DNA from: Elephas maximus indicus
Lineage: Eukaryota > Chordata > Mammalia > Proboscidea > Elephantidae
Length of the DNA stretch: 64,000 nt
Direction of reading: 5' to 3'
Assembly (NCBI RefSeq): GCF_024166365.1
Contig: NC_064822.1
Location: 148,372,823-148,436,822 of the forward strand
Part shown: positions 1 to 12,162 of the stretch, piece by piece
Position numbering within the stretch: position 1 is the stretch's first letter
How the letters are laid out: each line of letters begins with the position of its first letter
Made by a program: the position numbers and the translations under genes
The notes under the pieces: generated by a model
The model's database searches: none
The model's input: the letters and a program-made list of their open reading frames with translations, nothing else
What the model was told of the DNA's origin: nothing

Positions 1-3000
1 AGATGAGCAGGAAAAAAAAATATTTAAAATATTTTAGATAGAAGTTCTAAAAACTCAGATTTCAAACAAAATAGTGGAAAATGTATTACAGGAAAATGAT
101 GAATAATTAATGAAATCTGGGTTTATGAATTGAAAATGGTTTAATTATGTACTATTTAAAGGTAATTTTTTTATGTTATAGAACTCTAGCCTAATGGGTC
201 TTTTATTTTATTGTATTCATAACTTTCTGGAGCAATGATGATAGCCATAGAAAAAGATAAAGGTGATTGATTATGATTGAAGTATGATTATATTTGAAAT
301 AAAATAATTTATAGTAACTGTAAACAATTTCTATAATAATAAATGAATTTCTATAATAAAGGTAAGCAAATACATGTTATAGATAAGTGGAAATATTTGT
401 GCATAGGGAAGAAGTCATCTTAGATTTTTACATTAAAATTGGATCATTTAGGAGAGAAGTCAAATCAATTTTTCTTTTAAGAAAAGGGGAACTGTGTGAA
501 AGGCTAGTACTGGAACAAGCTGAAATTAAAAACCAAGCATAGATTTTTGAAAACTCACGTATTTCTGAAACACCAAAATCTTTATATTGTTACTGAAACC
601 ACAGAAAAATGTAACCTATATTGTTTGGCAGCTTTGTTACAGCACATTTGTAAGACTGACAGGGTTGATTAACATTCAAGTAATTATTTCTCACAAGGCA
701 GAAGCTTCAAAATATGACAAAGTAATATATTAGTCTGTAGGTGTGTTTTCTAGACTAGATGATGGATTGGGCCATACATTTTAAATAAAAGCATTTGCCT
801 GTGAATATATTTTTACTTTGATGAAAATACTTGAACTGCTTTAATGCAAAATATATTTCTTTATCTGTTTTGTCTGTAGAGCTTTGGGAAGGCTGAAGAT
901 GAAGCCAGGGAAGGAAAACAGCAGCAGAGCACACACAAACATGAGGCCATCTGGCTTCTTGCCATGTTACATGACATTCAATTATTTTAGTACTTTTTCA
1001 TGAGAGTTTCCCTTTACTCCAGCCTCTCTCAACCCCCCTTTCTCCATACCCTAGCTTTTCTGCATTTGGCACAGTTATTCCGATTGAGCATGCACTTTTT
1101 TTTCCTAGCTTTATTTAGTAACATGCTTCAAAATTTCCCTGCAAAAAGAATGTGCAAAGCCTAAAATTCTTGCTATCCTACCTTAACATCCCCACTATTA
1201 CTATGTAACTGTCACTACTTCTTTCAATAGGTTGAGAAAGAGAGGAAGTAGAATTGTCTACACAAGGCTTCTACTATTCTGATGTATGCACATAGAAATA
1301 TTTTTCTTTTCCTGAAAAATATTGGGGGGGGGGACATGGAAGGCAACTTTTAGTCTGTGAGAATTTTTTTTTTTAAGTCAAACTGCCTTAGAAGGGCTGG
1401 CAATTCCTCAATCTCTTACTGGAACTTTACTTTCTAATAAAGCACTACCTGGGGACTGAGCGGACTTTTCTGGTAGTTTTAACTTACGAAATTAGTTCTA
1501 TGCTCTAAAGGGAACGAATTAAAGGACATGTTTAAAAACACCTCAAACCACTGTGTTCTGGGGAGTTGGTACTTAGTAAAAAACAAAGAAACTAACAAAC
1601 TGGGTGCAGGAAAGTTAGGTGTCATTTCAAATTGGAGCAAGAGATTCATGTTCACAAAATAGCCTTTCCACTTTGTTTGCCTCTGATAATGCCTGAGGAC
1701 TACTCTAGTTAACTCCAAAATATCTCAAGTACTAGAGAAGAAAACTGTTTAAATCAACAAGGCTGTGATTTAAACCCAAAATGGGTCTTGTTAACCCTCA
1801 TATTTTTGCTTCCTTGACTCTGCATGTTCCTCCCTGATGCAGTCCACAGACACCGCGCCTCAGCCCCACCCAGGAGATGTGAAGAAGCGGCAACTGCTAT
1901 ACAGTGCCCAGAGGTCTGAAGGAGCTGGAATCCCAGGATGTCCTAAATTTTGTTAGGCTTTGAAAGAAATTGGTGGATCCCCTCTTCCGTCCCTCTCTCA
2001 ACCCATCCTCCCCTCACTCTCACCATTTCCAGTGTTGATACCCATGGGGAAAGTTCAGATCTGAAGGAAGCAAATGAAAAACAAGAGGCAACACCATTAT
2101 TCTGGGTTGATTTCTTTACTGAAATGAACCAAGGAGAGCTGAATCCTGGTTTTAGAATTCTAGTGTTCAAAGAGATGAACAGTACTATCAGGGGCAAAAT
2201 AGAAAGGTGGCAGAGACAACAGAAGGAAAGCCTGAGGGGATGGGTTGAGCCTGCTCAGATAAAATCCCAGTTAGAACCTGGCTTAATAAACTAGCTGTTT
2301 TTTTGCTGGCCGGTAGCCCCTCAGAACACCAGCCCCCGAGGCCCAGTCCAAGCCGACTAGAAAGAATTGGAAAGGGTTGGAATGGGGGTGGGGGTAAGAA
2401 CCAGGTTTTCAAAGCCTGCTGAGCAAGTAGAAACCACGTCGGATATTGGGAGAATAACTGAGAGCATTTATCAAAGTGCTATGGTCAATTTCCAAGAAGG
2501 TTATGCCCAAAGCATCGGACAGAAAAAGCCCAGGTAGCTCTCAGGCAGGGTGAAAACACCTCCAATATGATTTCTCCTCCCTCCTTATGACTACTCGAAA
2601 TTATTTTATTATTATTGTTTTAATTAGTATTATTATAAATTTATTACTAGTGCTCAAATGACTAGAATTCTGTCATTAGAATAAACTCCATCTCAACCTC
2701 TCAAAATCCATTTAATGCAGCTCTTGGCAACCAGAGACCCAGCTTCTTGCCAAAAACTGCAGATTAAGCATTCCTTATGGGAGTTTGCCATTAGCTGTTC
2801 CTCTTTATGGGCACGTGTGGTTACATGTCCCAAGTCACACAGGATTCCGTATAATATATTTGCATTTCCAGGAGGCTCCAAGCGATATTAACTGAAGTTG
2901 GCGACAGCTTGCATCCCATCCCTCCCACCGCTACCATCAAAAGTGAGTTTGGAGTGCAGAGTGGAAACGGATTTACTAGGCAGCTGTTGTCCGCAGCTCC

Positions 3001-3280
3001 CCTGTAGTTCCCTCTATGAGCCGGACCTCTATCTGTAGAAACACACTCTACAGCCTGCATCGTACATCTTTCATTTAAAAGACACCGAATGTTTTTCAGG
3101 GAAATTAGAGGGCTTAAGACGCGTACTTATGCATGAACTGACAGAGCTCTACAACATAACTATTTCCTCAAGTTAGCAATAGGCGTTGATTTTGCTGCTG
3201 TGAATTTTAGAAACATATTAAACGACCGTTTCTCTTGATATCAGAACATTTGAAAGTAAAAAGGAGCAGAGGAAGAAAGG
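1..3280. other. AT-rich 5' flank with no recognised gene
   Basis: I see no coding exon, AfroSINE, RTE or L1 copy. Short open frames at 1479-1718 and 1943-2412 show no domain. A pyrimidine-rich stretch lies at 1975-2030 and short homopolymers occur near 1324-1375. The composition is unique-looking intergenic DNA. Confidence 0.6.
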
Positions 3281-3289
3281 AGAGTGTCG

Positions 3290-4500
3290 AAAATAACCGA
3301 ACCACACCCAACGTTCCGACAGGGGCGGCCCAGGAACCTCCTAGAAAGTGGTCCAGGAAGCATACAACTGCTCCTCCGCCTTAGGCAGGGTTGCAGTGCG
3401 ACAGGGCACCATCTCTCACGCGCTTCCTGGACCTTTTCTGTGGCCCGGGTCGGAGAACCGCTGCATAAAGATGAGAAACCCCAGCATGGAGTTCCCGCAC
3501 CAGGGGCAGCCTGGCTTTCTCCTGGTGCGAGATCCCCCAACGTTTTCCTTTGAGGACGCCCCCCTGAGATTTAACAATTCGCTGTAGGTACTGGCTAGAT
3601 TGCTCGGGACGCGGTGTAATAGTATCAGCACAAACTATTTAATCGGAAAATGCTGTCAACTCGCCAGAAGGTGAGTGCTCTCAAGGCCACAGAGAGCGCG
3701 GTGCCACGTGAATGGATTTTGCGCCCCTCCTCGGGAGAACAGCCCCGGTGGGCCGTCCGCCGGGCGGCTGAGGAGGCTGCTCCTGGCACGTCCGCCGGAG
3801 GTCTGACCAGCTCGACCTGGGTGTTCAGGGAAGATTCTGCTTCTAGGGCAAGGCTTAAGAGCAGCTTGGAGGGCGCAGCGTTCCTGGTTTGTTGCTGCTG
3901 GGCTGCGGCCTGGCCCGGGCACGAAGACAGTCTCGCCAATGAGGCTTGGGTCAGCCAAGACCTCCGAAGAGGATGGAAATCACCGGACCCACCCGATTCC
4001 CTCCAGATTTGGGCTTAGCTTCACTGGTCCTACAAGCCTTTGCCACTCCCTGCGCCTCCAAGACCGTGGCCTAGCTGCCAGGCTGGTCTCGGGAGACGCG
4101 ACAGGCGCTGAAGGGCCTGTGACGAGAAAGTCTGTGAGGACCCACGAGCGGAGAGACGTCCCTGACAAGGCGCAACCTTGCCCCCGACTTGTGGGGACAA
4201 TTCATCAAAGCTGCCAGTTTTAGAGGCCTGTTGCAAATGGTCTTTTCATGCACAAGGCACTAAGGGCATTTTTGCCTCAGACACGGTGGGCTCCTCGGAA
4301 GCCAGAGTCCGGCCTAAAGCCACACAGAACTTTCAACCCTGCGGTGTTGTCCTGCACTGATGGAGCGGCCAGCACCCCGCCCGCCCTAAGATCCCCACAG
4401 GGGGAAGGAGAGGCTGGACTCTACCAGCACCTGGGACACTGCCCCGCGAGAGCGTCCACCCCCGCGCGCGCACGCGTCATTCGTTGCCCGCACGCCTTTT
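3290..4500. promoter_or_regulatory. Second CpG-rich block upstream of ALX1
   Basis: The block is GC- and CpG-rich, with dense patches at about 3660-3800 and 4440-4500 (a CG/CA-alternating run), and is separated from the promoter island by AT-rich sequence at 4505-4650. Overlapping short open frames occur on both strands, but none has recognisable protein similarity. It could be a shore or extension of the ALX1 island, an upstream alternative first exon, or the promoter of a divergent non-coding RNA. I cannot choose among these from sequence. Confidence 0.55.
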
Positions 4501-4504
4501 TCAA

Positions 4505-5049
4505 ATAACTCTCCCGCGACTCTTTAAAAATAATATTTTTAAAAAACCACGCTTAAGTCCTTCCTCCTCTTCCTCATAAATTTCTTAATGGCCTAGACAA
4601 GCCTCTCCTCTGGCCCAGATTAAGGTTCCTTTGGAGGCACGTTTCCTAACGGGCTTTCTTAAAATAATCTGCATGTAATGATAAAATCCTGGACGAAGGG
4701 GAGGGGTGGGAGGAGGGTGGGGAAATAGGTTGGTATTGGTGTCAGTCGTTTCAGTGCCTCTTTTCCCGGCTTCCCTCTCTCACCCACCGCCACCACGTCC
4801 ACACGCCCCGCATTCCAGAGAGAAAGGAAAGGCCAGGGCCTTGTGAAGCGCAGAGCGCGCCAGGACGCCGAGTTCCTGCGCGTTCGAAGTAGAAGCAGCC
4901 CCTCTACCACAGCACTCCTAGTTAATAGCTGCCAATGTATCCGGCTTTTTGAGCTTCGGATTAATGTGGATCTTCACGTAAACGATTTACGGATGAAATA
5001 AAAGACCTTTGGAGCAATACTTCCTTTCAAGTTCTTAAGACGCCTCTCA
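4505..5049. other. Spacer between the two CpG-rich blocks
   Basis: This is mixed-composition sequence between the upstream CpG-rich block and the ALX1 island. The part at 4750-4910 is again GC-rich. No repeat or coding exon is visible. Confidence 0.5.
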
Positions 5050-5423
5050 ATCTTTCTGGTAGTGAGTGGCTGGCCTGGGGGCGGGGTGGGGACAACGGGG
5101 TGCCAGGCGGGAGGCCGGATGGCGCAGAAAGCGGGGAGTGGAGGGTTAACTGTTTCGTGATCTCACCAAGCTCTTCCGAAGTGCCAGTTGACTGTCGCGG
5201 CGAATATGTTTCTGGGTGTTGAGGCCTCGTCCCTTCTGGTATTTGTCTGAAATGGAGCTGTCTGTCTGTCTAACCTAGGCCTGGACGCGCCCTGCCCGGG
5301 TAAGTGGGGAAGGTGGGGGTAGGGTGGGGGCGGAGGGGGACCCGGGGTGGAGTTAGTCGCCTGCCTATTTTCATATTCATTAGAACTGGGAGGTTTCCCG
5401 AGGAGCCCAGCTGAGTTTCAAGA

Positions 5424-5430
5424 TATAAAA
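5424..5430 (+). promoter_or_regulatory. ALX1: TATA box of ALX1
   Basis: TATAAAA lies 194 bases before the ALX1 ATG inside a CpG-rich block. Transcription would start at about 5454-5460, giving a 5' UTR of roughly 160 bases. A weaker ATATTAAAG follows at about 5463. The predicted 5' UTR has no ATG and carries a pyrimidine-rich tract at about 5508-5575. Confidence 0.7.
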
Positions 5431-5617
5431 GCAACTTCGGGTGCCCCCTTTCCAGCCGTGACATATTAAAGGGCTCGGAGCCGGGCAGCTCTCGGCGCCG
5501 CAGCGCTTGCTTCCCCTTTCCTCCTCTCCGGCCCTCCCTCCTCCCGCCCACTCGCTTCCTCCCCCAGCGCTCTCCAGCCTCGGCTCCCGGGGAACTCCGC
5601 AGTAGCCTTCCAGGATT

Positions 5618-5843
5618 ATGGAGTTTCTGAGCGAGAAGTTTGCCCTCAAGAGCCCGCCGAGTAAAAACAGTGACTTTTACTTGGGCGCAGGAGGCGCGTT
5701 GGAGCACGTTATGGAGACGCTGGACAATGAGTCCTTTTACGGCAAAGCGTCGGCGGGCAAATGTGTGCAGGCCTTCGGGCCGTTGCCCCGCGCCGAGCAT
5801 CACGTGCGCTTGGAGAGGACCTCGCCCTGTCAGGACAGCAGCG
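5618..5843 (+). CDS. ALX1: ALX1 coding exon 1 (N-terminal region)
   Basis: The exon encodes residues 1-75 plus the first base of codon 76. The protein starts [14 protein letters not shown], which I recognise as the ALX1 N-terminus. The ATG has A at -3 and G at +4, a strong Kozak context, and no earlier ATG follows the TATA box. Nothing catalytic is expected here: in ALX1 this region lies ahead of the DNA-binding domain and is poorly structured. The exon ends at the donor GCG|GTGAGT, in phase 1; the split codon G|TA gives Val76 with exon 2. An open frame continues past the donor to a stop at 5863, but it is intronic read-through. Relative to my memory of human ALX1, residues 22, 27 and 42 (here L, A, G) differ. 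Confidence 0.95.
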
Positions 5844-7788
5844 GTGAGTCGCCAGCGCCCTAGCCGGAGCCGCGGCAAACTTTCAGCAAACTCGAAGTAC
5901 GGGACGGTTCTGGACAGGCTGGAGGGAGGAAGTAAGGAAAGGGGGAGCGAGAGAGGTGGAGGGCAGAGAACGGCAGTGAAACGGTGCGCATTTTGGGAAG
6001 CGATGTTCCGGCCGCTCCGGGCAAACGAAGGATCCGACGCTGACTCGCCTCCGCGCGGTTCTCTTTTTCGCTACTGGTTCTCTTCGCCCTACGAGTCTCG
6101 TCCTCTTAGGAGTCCAGGCGTCCCTCTATCCTGGACCTGGGCGTAAACTGATAGGGCATTAAGTAAAGCGTAATTGAGTCAAGACAGAGCGCTTCCTCTG
6201 CTAGGCTCGCTGCCGGGGCGGGCGGAGCTGAAATCGATCACAGCTCGTTAGTGAACGTCACTGTCGTCAGGAGTTAGGAAACTTTGAGCTCCTTTCGGTG
6301 ACCCCCCCTTTTTTTTTTTTAATGTTCCCAGACTTGGTGATCTTTTTTCTTTCTGAAGTTGGGGGATTGTTAGATTAGCTTGTATGAATTTGAGTTTTGC
6401 TCCTTTGCTTTTGCACTAGAACTCAACGTAAATTTTTGTTAAATGCCAAATCACTAAATAGCTTCCGGCAAAGAATCCCGCATATAATCACTCACTCCTG
6501 AATTCAGCATTGTCTATTTTTCTAACTGCACGTTAAAAGTCACCTAAGTAGTCTTTCGGAATGCTCCTGGGTGAAATCTTCAACTTTGAATGTCTAAGTA
6601 TCTCAAAGTCAAAATGTTATCAAAACAAACCATCTGTCTTTTGTATCTTGTAACCCAATACAAACCCATTATTTCAGATCGCGACAGCTAAGCAAGTTTA
6701 CAGTTCCAAGAGGACTTTTCCTTATCATTGTATATATTCCACAGTTAATCTGTAAGGAGTGGGTTGCTTTAAAATAACAAACGAATTAAGTGTGAAATAT
6801 TTACAACAAGCCTCCTGCTCCCTATTTTAATGAAGGTTCAAAGCCTGGCAAGGAATGGATGGACTCTTGGATAATTTTATAAATATTTTGTACACAAAAT
6901 TTAAAGCTATCCTTTGTATTTTATTTATTAACGTTGCAAGTAATTTTTCACTTGCAAGGATAAATCAAAAAGGCGCAAATGGTAGAGAAAACAATCAGCT
7001 AAATCGTTTCAATAATTTATTTAGAAAGTCGGGTAATCAATTTTTATCTTTAATACCCTGAATTTTTGGCTTGCTGGCTGTATTTGAGACTGCAGTATCG
7101 TTATTGTTTGGAATTTTGAATGTATGCATAAAATTAATTCAAATGACAGGTTTTTTTTAAAAAAAACGATTCTGTAATGTCCTATGTTGACTGCTGGATT
7201 GAACTCAATTATAATATTTTAAATTGTCGGAAATCCAATGTAAGAAGAGAAATAGATTCAATATGATTTTTGATACTTTCTCAACTTTTAAACGAACATC
7301 ACACTGTTAGGATGAATATTAACGAGGAATTAAGTAAGAAGAATATAGGCAGCAGCCTGCTTAATTTAAGAAAAGATCGTGTCTTTCTGATGAGATGCCC
7401 TTAGCCTTACCGCTGCTTCCCCTCCCCCCATCCCGGGGCTAATTGCCGGAGTTCCCTCTTTACTTCTGCCCACGAAGACAAAACCGTATTTTCAATCTGG
7501 CATGCCTCTATATTTAGTTATACATAGCATCTTCCTTTGCATGAAGACTGTTGGCTTACACTAAAACAGGAATTTAAGTTACATAGGCATTAAACTTGAA
7601 TAGTTTTTATAACGACTAACGCAGTTGTAAAAATACAATATGGGGGATAATTAAAAAAGAAAAATAAACTAAAAAAAAGATGACATTCCACTGGAAATTA
7701 TGGTCCTGGCTGAATTGACTTTATTTACTTTTTAAAAAATGCCTCCCATGTCATTATATGCATCCATTTTGCTTGCATGGTGTGTGTC

Positions 7789-7826
7789 TGTGCGCGCGTG
7801 CGTGCGCGCGTGTGCGTGTGCACGCG
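7789..7826. repeat. Alternating purine-pyrimidine tract (Z-DNA-prone)
   Basis: There are 38 bases of uninterrupted Y-R alternation made of TG and CG steps, followed by the 12-base palindrome CGAGCGCGCTCG at 7825-7836. It lies in ALX1 intron 1, outside the CpG island, and is the most CpG-dense spot in AT-rich surroundings. Confidence 0.85.
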
Positions 7827-7972
7827 AGCGCGCTCGTGGCATTACAGGACACATTTTTGTTTTATATCATACTGCAAGCATGCAATCAAATCTGAAGGAA
7901 ATTACTGAAATTAAAACACCCCTTAACAGAATGCCAGATGCCATCAATTGTGGCGTTTTTTAGATGTTTGAA

Positions 7973-8000
7973 TTTCTGTACTTTAAAAAAAGTACAGAAA
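7973..8000. repeat. Perfect 12-bp hairpin with extra arm copy
   Basis: Arms TTTCTGTACTTT (7973-7984) and AAAGTACAGAAA (7989-8000) flank a four-base loop. A third copy of TTCTGTACTTT follows at 8004-8014. No known element was recognised. Confidence 0.75.
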
Positions 8001-8763
8001 ATGTTCTGTACTTTACTGGAGGGAAAATAAAGCTTTCCATCCTAAACGACGTTTCGTGAGTTAAGCGGAAATATGACATTTAGAAAGAGATCCAAGATGA
8101 ATTTTTAAGCTAAAGAAACCTACTTAAATCTTAACTCTTTTCTGTAGAAAGCACTTCTAGAAACTGGTATGAAATTCATTTCTTATACGATTACTTTTTA
8201 AAAGATTTAAAAACATGGACATAAATATATACTCAAAATATTCAAAATGTAGTGGACATACACCACATCGTCAGTCTGTATGGAGGGGTAAGATTGCTTT
8301 TGAGTAGATTTTGGAATTTGTTTTCAGATACTATTTAAAAATTGGATATCTTTCGTGAGCTATTTTTGTCTTCTGTGGCTAAATGAATGTCATTAAATTT
8401 GGGTCACTTTTCAAAAATCATGATTACTTACATTTTTGTTTAAGTCTAGAGTATCTTTCAATTTGACTACATTATTTTAATTATAAATTACATGCATAAT
8501 CCTTATATTAACTCTATAAGATAGAACTGCGAATTTGGGCAAATTATATGAGTTCTATGTAAATGTATTTTAATGATTTTTAACCTATACTACAGTGAAA
8601 TAATAATTGTACCTAATGGGTTTTTTAATGTGATAATGAATTAATATTGGCACAGCAAACATTAACAGTCTGCTTTCCTAATTCTCTAAATTACGTCAAC
8701 TTAATTTCTCCATGGTGATGTTTCATAATCCTGAGAACGATTGTTTTTCCCCTCTGGGTACAG

Positions 8764-9068
8764 TAAACTATGGAATCACTAAAGTCGAAGGACAGCCTCT
8801 TCACACGGAACTGAATAGAGCCATAGACAACTGTAACAGTCTCAGAATGTCTCCTGTGAAAGGGATGCCAGAGAAGGGAGAACTGGATGAACTTGGGGAT
8901 AAATGTGACAGCAACGTATCCAGCAGTAAGAAACGGAGACACCGAACCACCTTCACCAGCTTGCAGCTGGAGGAACTGGAGAAGGTCTTTCAGAAAACCC
9001 ATTACCCGGATGTGTATGTCAGAGAGCAGCTTGCTCTGAGGACAGAGCTCACTGAGGCCAGAGTCCAG
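8764..9068 (+). CDS. ALX1: ALX1 coding exon 2 (linker and most of the homeodomain)
   Basis: The exon encodes residues 76-177. It opens after a pyrimidine-rich acceptor ending GGGTACAG and closes at CAG|GTAGGA in phase 0. Residues 76-131 form the linker before the homeodomain and end in a serine- and lysine-rich stretch. The homeodomain starts at Lys132 ([20 protein letters not shown]), giving the N-terminal arm, helix 1, helix 2 and the first part of helix 3. The TEARVQ segment precedes the splice junction, which falls between homeodomain positions 46 and 47. This position is common in paired-class homeobox genes. The open frame continues to 9122 in the intron and would truncate the protein if retained. 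Residues 96 and 111 (I, P) appear to differ from human as I recall it. Confidence 0.96.
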
Positions 9069-12033
9069 GTAGGAGACAAATGGAGGTCTCGGGGGAGGAA
9101 TAACTCTAGAATAATTAAATAATTGCAGTTTGCCACAAAGGAAGAAACTGATTCTAGGACTAAGGATTATAACAATATGCTTTATGCACGTAGGTCTACT
9201 GAAATTTCTTTTCACTGGCAAAGGATTTGACAACTCACACAAAAGCATAAAACAAAAGAACCCATGAGTAATTCCAAAGGCATAAAAATGAACAATTATT
9301 TAAAGAGAGCAGAATATGATAATGACATATCCCTGATTTTAGAAAATCATTTTTAAAGAGTGAAAATCAGAATCATAGTTGCCTGTTTAGTTATTGATGT
9401 TTTATCACCCATTGAGGTTCTTTTTAAGTTCTACACTATGTGTTTTGTAAATTATTCTATAACAATCCATAATTCTATATTTTTATTAGGTTTGAGTTGT
9501 AATAAAACAAAGAACAAAATGAAACAATCCCACAAACTCCTAATTCTTACATTTACCGTAATCTATTTTCACTTTATGTAATTTAAGAAAGATCAGATGG
9601 CTTATTTACAGCTTCCTCACCCCAATACTTAGTTGCCACTATGTGCTATTTCATTATAATTCCTTAAATTTAGATAAATTATATGAATTTTGCAGAGGCA
9701 GTAGGAATAATGATCTTAAAATAATTTTATTATAAATAACTTAATTGTATTTGTAAAATGTACTCAGAAATTATCAGATTGAATGACTTATTATATTTAA
9801 ATTCTTTAATAATTTGAAAAAGGAAAATCACACTGGGTAAAATTCTACCTCTTGCCCTTATTTTATTTTTACTAGGTTTGATATTATTTAACTATTAGTT
9901 CCCAAGTAATAACTGAGTTTAAAGTGTAACAGTAACTCAGGAGAATGGACTTTTCCTTTGTGCTTTTTAAAATTTTAATACTGAATTTTGCAATTCCTAT
10001 AAACTACTTCAATAGAGAATTGAAAATACAGTGAAAAATTTTGTTCCGAGTGAAGTAATGGTATTCCTTCTCAAGATTAAGCCATTGTAAGGCACTTACA
10101 TCATTAAAGACAACATCTGGCAGTGCAGGGATAACAAGCAGCAGATTTTTGCTTTAGTTTGTGGAGGCAAATGGTTACTTTATCTTAGTTCAGGAAGTAA
10201 ATATATAAAAAGTTGATGCTAACGAAGATTTTTAGAATTGTCACATATTAATGCGAGTCCTGCATGTGTTTTTGGTCTTGTGTTCATAGATTTAAATTAG
10301 TTATACTCATAACCATAGAAAAATATGTTTATGTACCAAGCGATCAGCTGTGCACATTGCTTGTTTTCCCCTTAACATTTCATCAAGTGCTGATTAATTT
10401 TTGTCTTAGGAACATGCACAGAGAGCCAACCTGAACCTAATTTACTCAGGTTGTTCTCTTTCCTGCTTTTCACATAAGTGTGATAATTGGCACCCATTTT
10501 GAGGAGATTGTCAAGGCCTTTTTGTCAACGAGAAAAACAGCTTCTTACTAAGTTCCATTAATGTACTCTGGTGCCTGTTGGTGGAGGCAGCAGGAAAATA
10601 TGTTTTGTTTTATTGTTGTTGCCTTGAGCCCTGGGAGCATGGATGATACACATTTACGAACAGTGTGCTAAGAAACTATGCTGAGCAGGTAGTTATCTTT
10701 GCCTTGTTTTGATTGCTAAAAATTCTTCAAAGCTCCATCTTAAATTTGCAATATGTGTTTAAACATCAACCTGAACATTAATATGTCGCCATACTGTGAG
10801 GGGAAAGAAATAGATTAGAATTCCATATGAAGACGTGAACATTTCAAGTAAATTTTAATGACAGATTTTTTACAATTTACATTTTATACTTGATTTCCAG
10901 TTTCTTTATTAAATATTTTATATTCTGAACATAATTCTGTAAAGAAGATTAAAGAGCTTCCTCAAAGCTGCTTATATAATTTCCACACAAAAAGTATCAA
11001 ATTATGTATAGGGAATATAATATTCTATATCTTCCTTTAACACATTAAAATATTAAAATGAAGATTTTGGAGATCTACAAGTGTGAATTAAAGAATATTT
11101 AACTCTCTGAAGAAGATAGTTGTTATGATAAATATGTCTACTATGTAACTAGACAAATTGTGGAAGACAACTTAATAACCACACTAACTCACAGGCTTTC
11201 TTGGTACTTGTTATATTGATCCTATTTTTTTATTATTTATATTACCTGTAAGAGTTGTAAATTGGAGGAATGATTGTGAAGACAGCTAAGCATTTCCCAG
11301 AGAAGAAGGTAAAGGTGGTGTAATTTACGTAATTAGCACCTTTGTTATGTTTTAAACCCATAAGTTCCACTTTAGATGATTTCATTTTACCTGCACCTTA
11401 TCATACTCAACACAATATGTAATCCTAATGTTTTCTTGTTTCGAAATAATCATGATATTTCCCCTACTCCCATGTTTCTGATGTAATCTTTATGATCAAC
11501 ATTTTATAAGATACCAAAGTATGGGAAGAATCCAGAAGAATCTTCTTTTTGTGATGTGTTTTAAAGATATATATGTATGTATGTATGTATATAATTTTTC
11601 CCCTGACCTAGATGTTAATTTGTTTAGATTAGCTGAGTTGATAACCCGAAACTTAAAAACTATAAATGTCTCCCACATTCACAGCATTCTCTTAGAGGAG
11701 GGTTATCCACCGTGTTTTGGAGATACAGGGAGTCATCAAGATCGTATAATCGAATTCCTTTTCATTTTTGATAAATGAGAAAACTCAGGCTCAGACATAT
11801 TAAATAAGTTTACTGAATGTCTCTTGGCTCTTTCTATTAAATTACGTTGCCTGATGGGCACATCATTTATCGTATCTGGATACGAGAGAAAGTAAAACCT
11901 GTGAAGCCTTTTCTGAGATAAAGAAGTTCCTTTCTAAGTAATTTTGTTGACTTTCTGATTTGAAGTCTTTTAACACCACATTTCCTTTATCAGCTATCCA
12001 TTAGCTAAAATTCTACTCTTTTAAAAAAATTAG
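9069..12033 (+). other. ALX1: ALX1 intron 2
   Basis: A phase-0 GT-AG intron of 2965 bases that divides the homeodomain between positions 46 and 47. The sequence is AT-rich and free of recognisable mobile elements. Open frames within it (for example 11521-11778) show no domain. Confidence 0.85.
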
Positions 12034-12162
12034 GTTTGGTTTCAAAATCGAAGGGCCAAGTGGAGAAAAAGAGAACGTTATGGCCAAATACAACAAGCCA
12101 AAAGCCATTTTGCTGCCACCTATGATATATCAGTTTTGCCAAGGACTGACAGCTACCCACAG
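12034..12162 (+). CDS. ALX1: ALX1 coding exon 3 (recognition helix)
   Basis: The exon is 129 bases, 43 codons, and encodes residues 178-220, starting [15 protein letters not shown] and ending DSYPQ. It supplies the rest of homeodomain helix 3. Position 50 is Gln and position 51 is the invariant Asn, the Q50 paired-like type that binds TAAT half-sites and dimerises on palindromic TAAT-N3-ATTA sites (family knowledge). Basic residues after the WFQNRR core would act as the nuclear-localisation and phosphate-contact segment. Both boundaries are in phase 0: acceptor AAATTAG|GTT and donor CAG|GTATGG. Skipping the exon would keep the reading frame but remove the recognition helix. Confidence 0.95.

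Larger units (their letters stand above)
5050..6260. promoter_or_regulatory. ALX1: CpG-rich promoter island over ALX1 exon 1
   Basis: The stretch is clearly GC-rich with frequent CpG compared with the AT-rich flanks, and covers the core promoter, 5' UTR, exon 1 and the start of intron 1. This is typical of developmental homeobox promoters, which are often held in a bivalent or Polycomb-marked state; that chromatin state is inference here. Long antisense open frames over this block are a by-product of base composition. Confidence 0.8.
5844..8763 (+). other. ALX1: ALX1 intron 1
   Basis: A phase-1 GT-AG intron of 2920 bases. The first 400 bases continue the CpG island and the rest is AT-rich. 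It holds an alternating purine-pyrimidine tract at 7789-7826 and a hairpin at 7973-8000. No AfroSINE, RTE or L1 insertion was seen, which suggests unique and possibly constrained sequence. Confidence 0.85.

Noticed and set aside
4182-4204. Similarity of CCCCCGACTTGTGGGGACAA to the repeat fragment at 21.9 kb
   Set aside because: The match is confined to about 20 bases and no flanking SINE or RTE sequence supports it.
3241-4508. Several overlapping open frames in the upstream CpG-rich block
   Set aside because: They overlap on both strands, lack recognisable motifs and are explained by base composition.
5270-5878. 202-residue open frame on the minus strand over ALX1 exon 1
   Set aside because: It overlaps the promoter and the ALX1 coding exon in a GC-rich block where stop codons are rare. 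Its composition is Arg/Gly-rich with no domain.
8691-9248. 185-residue minus-strand open frame over the homeobox exon
   Set aside because: It is the antisense shadow of ALX1 exon 2; no domain is visible.
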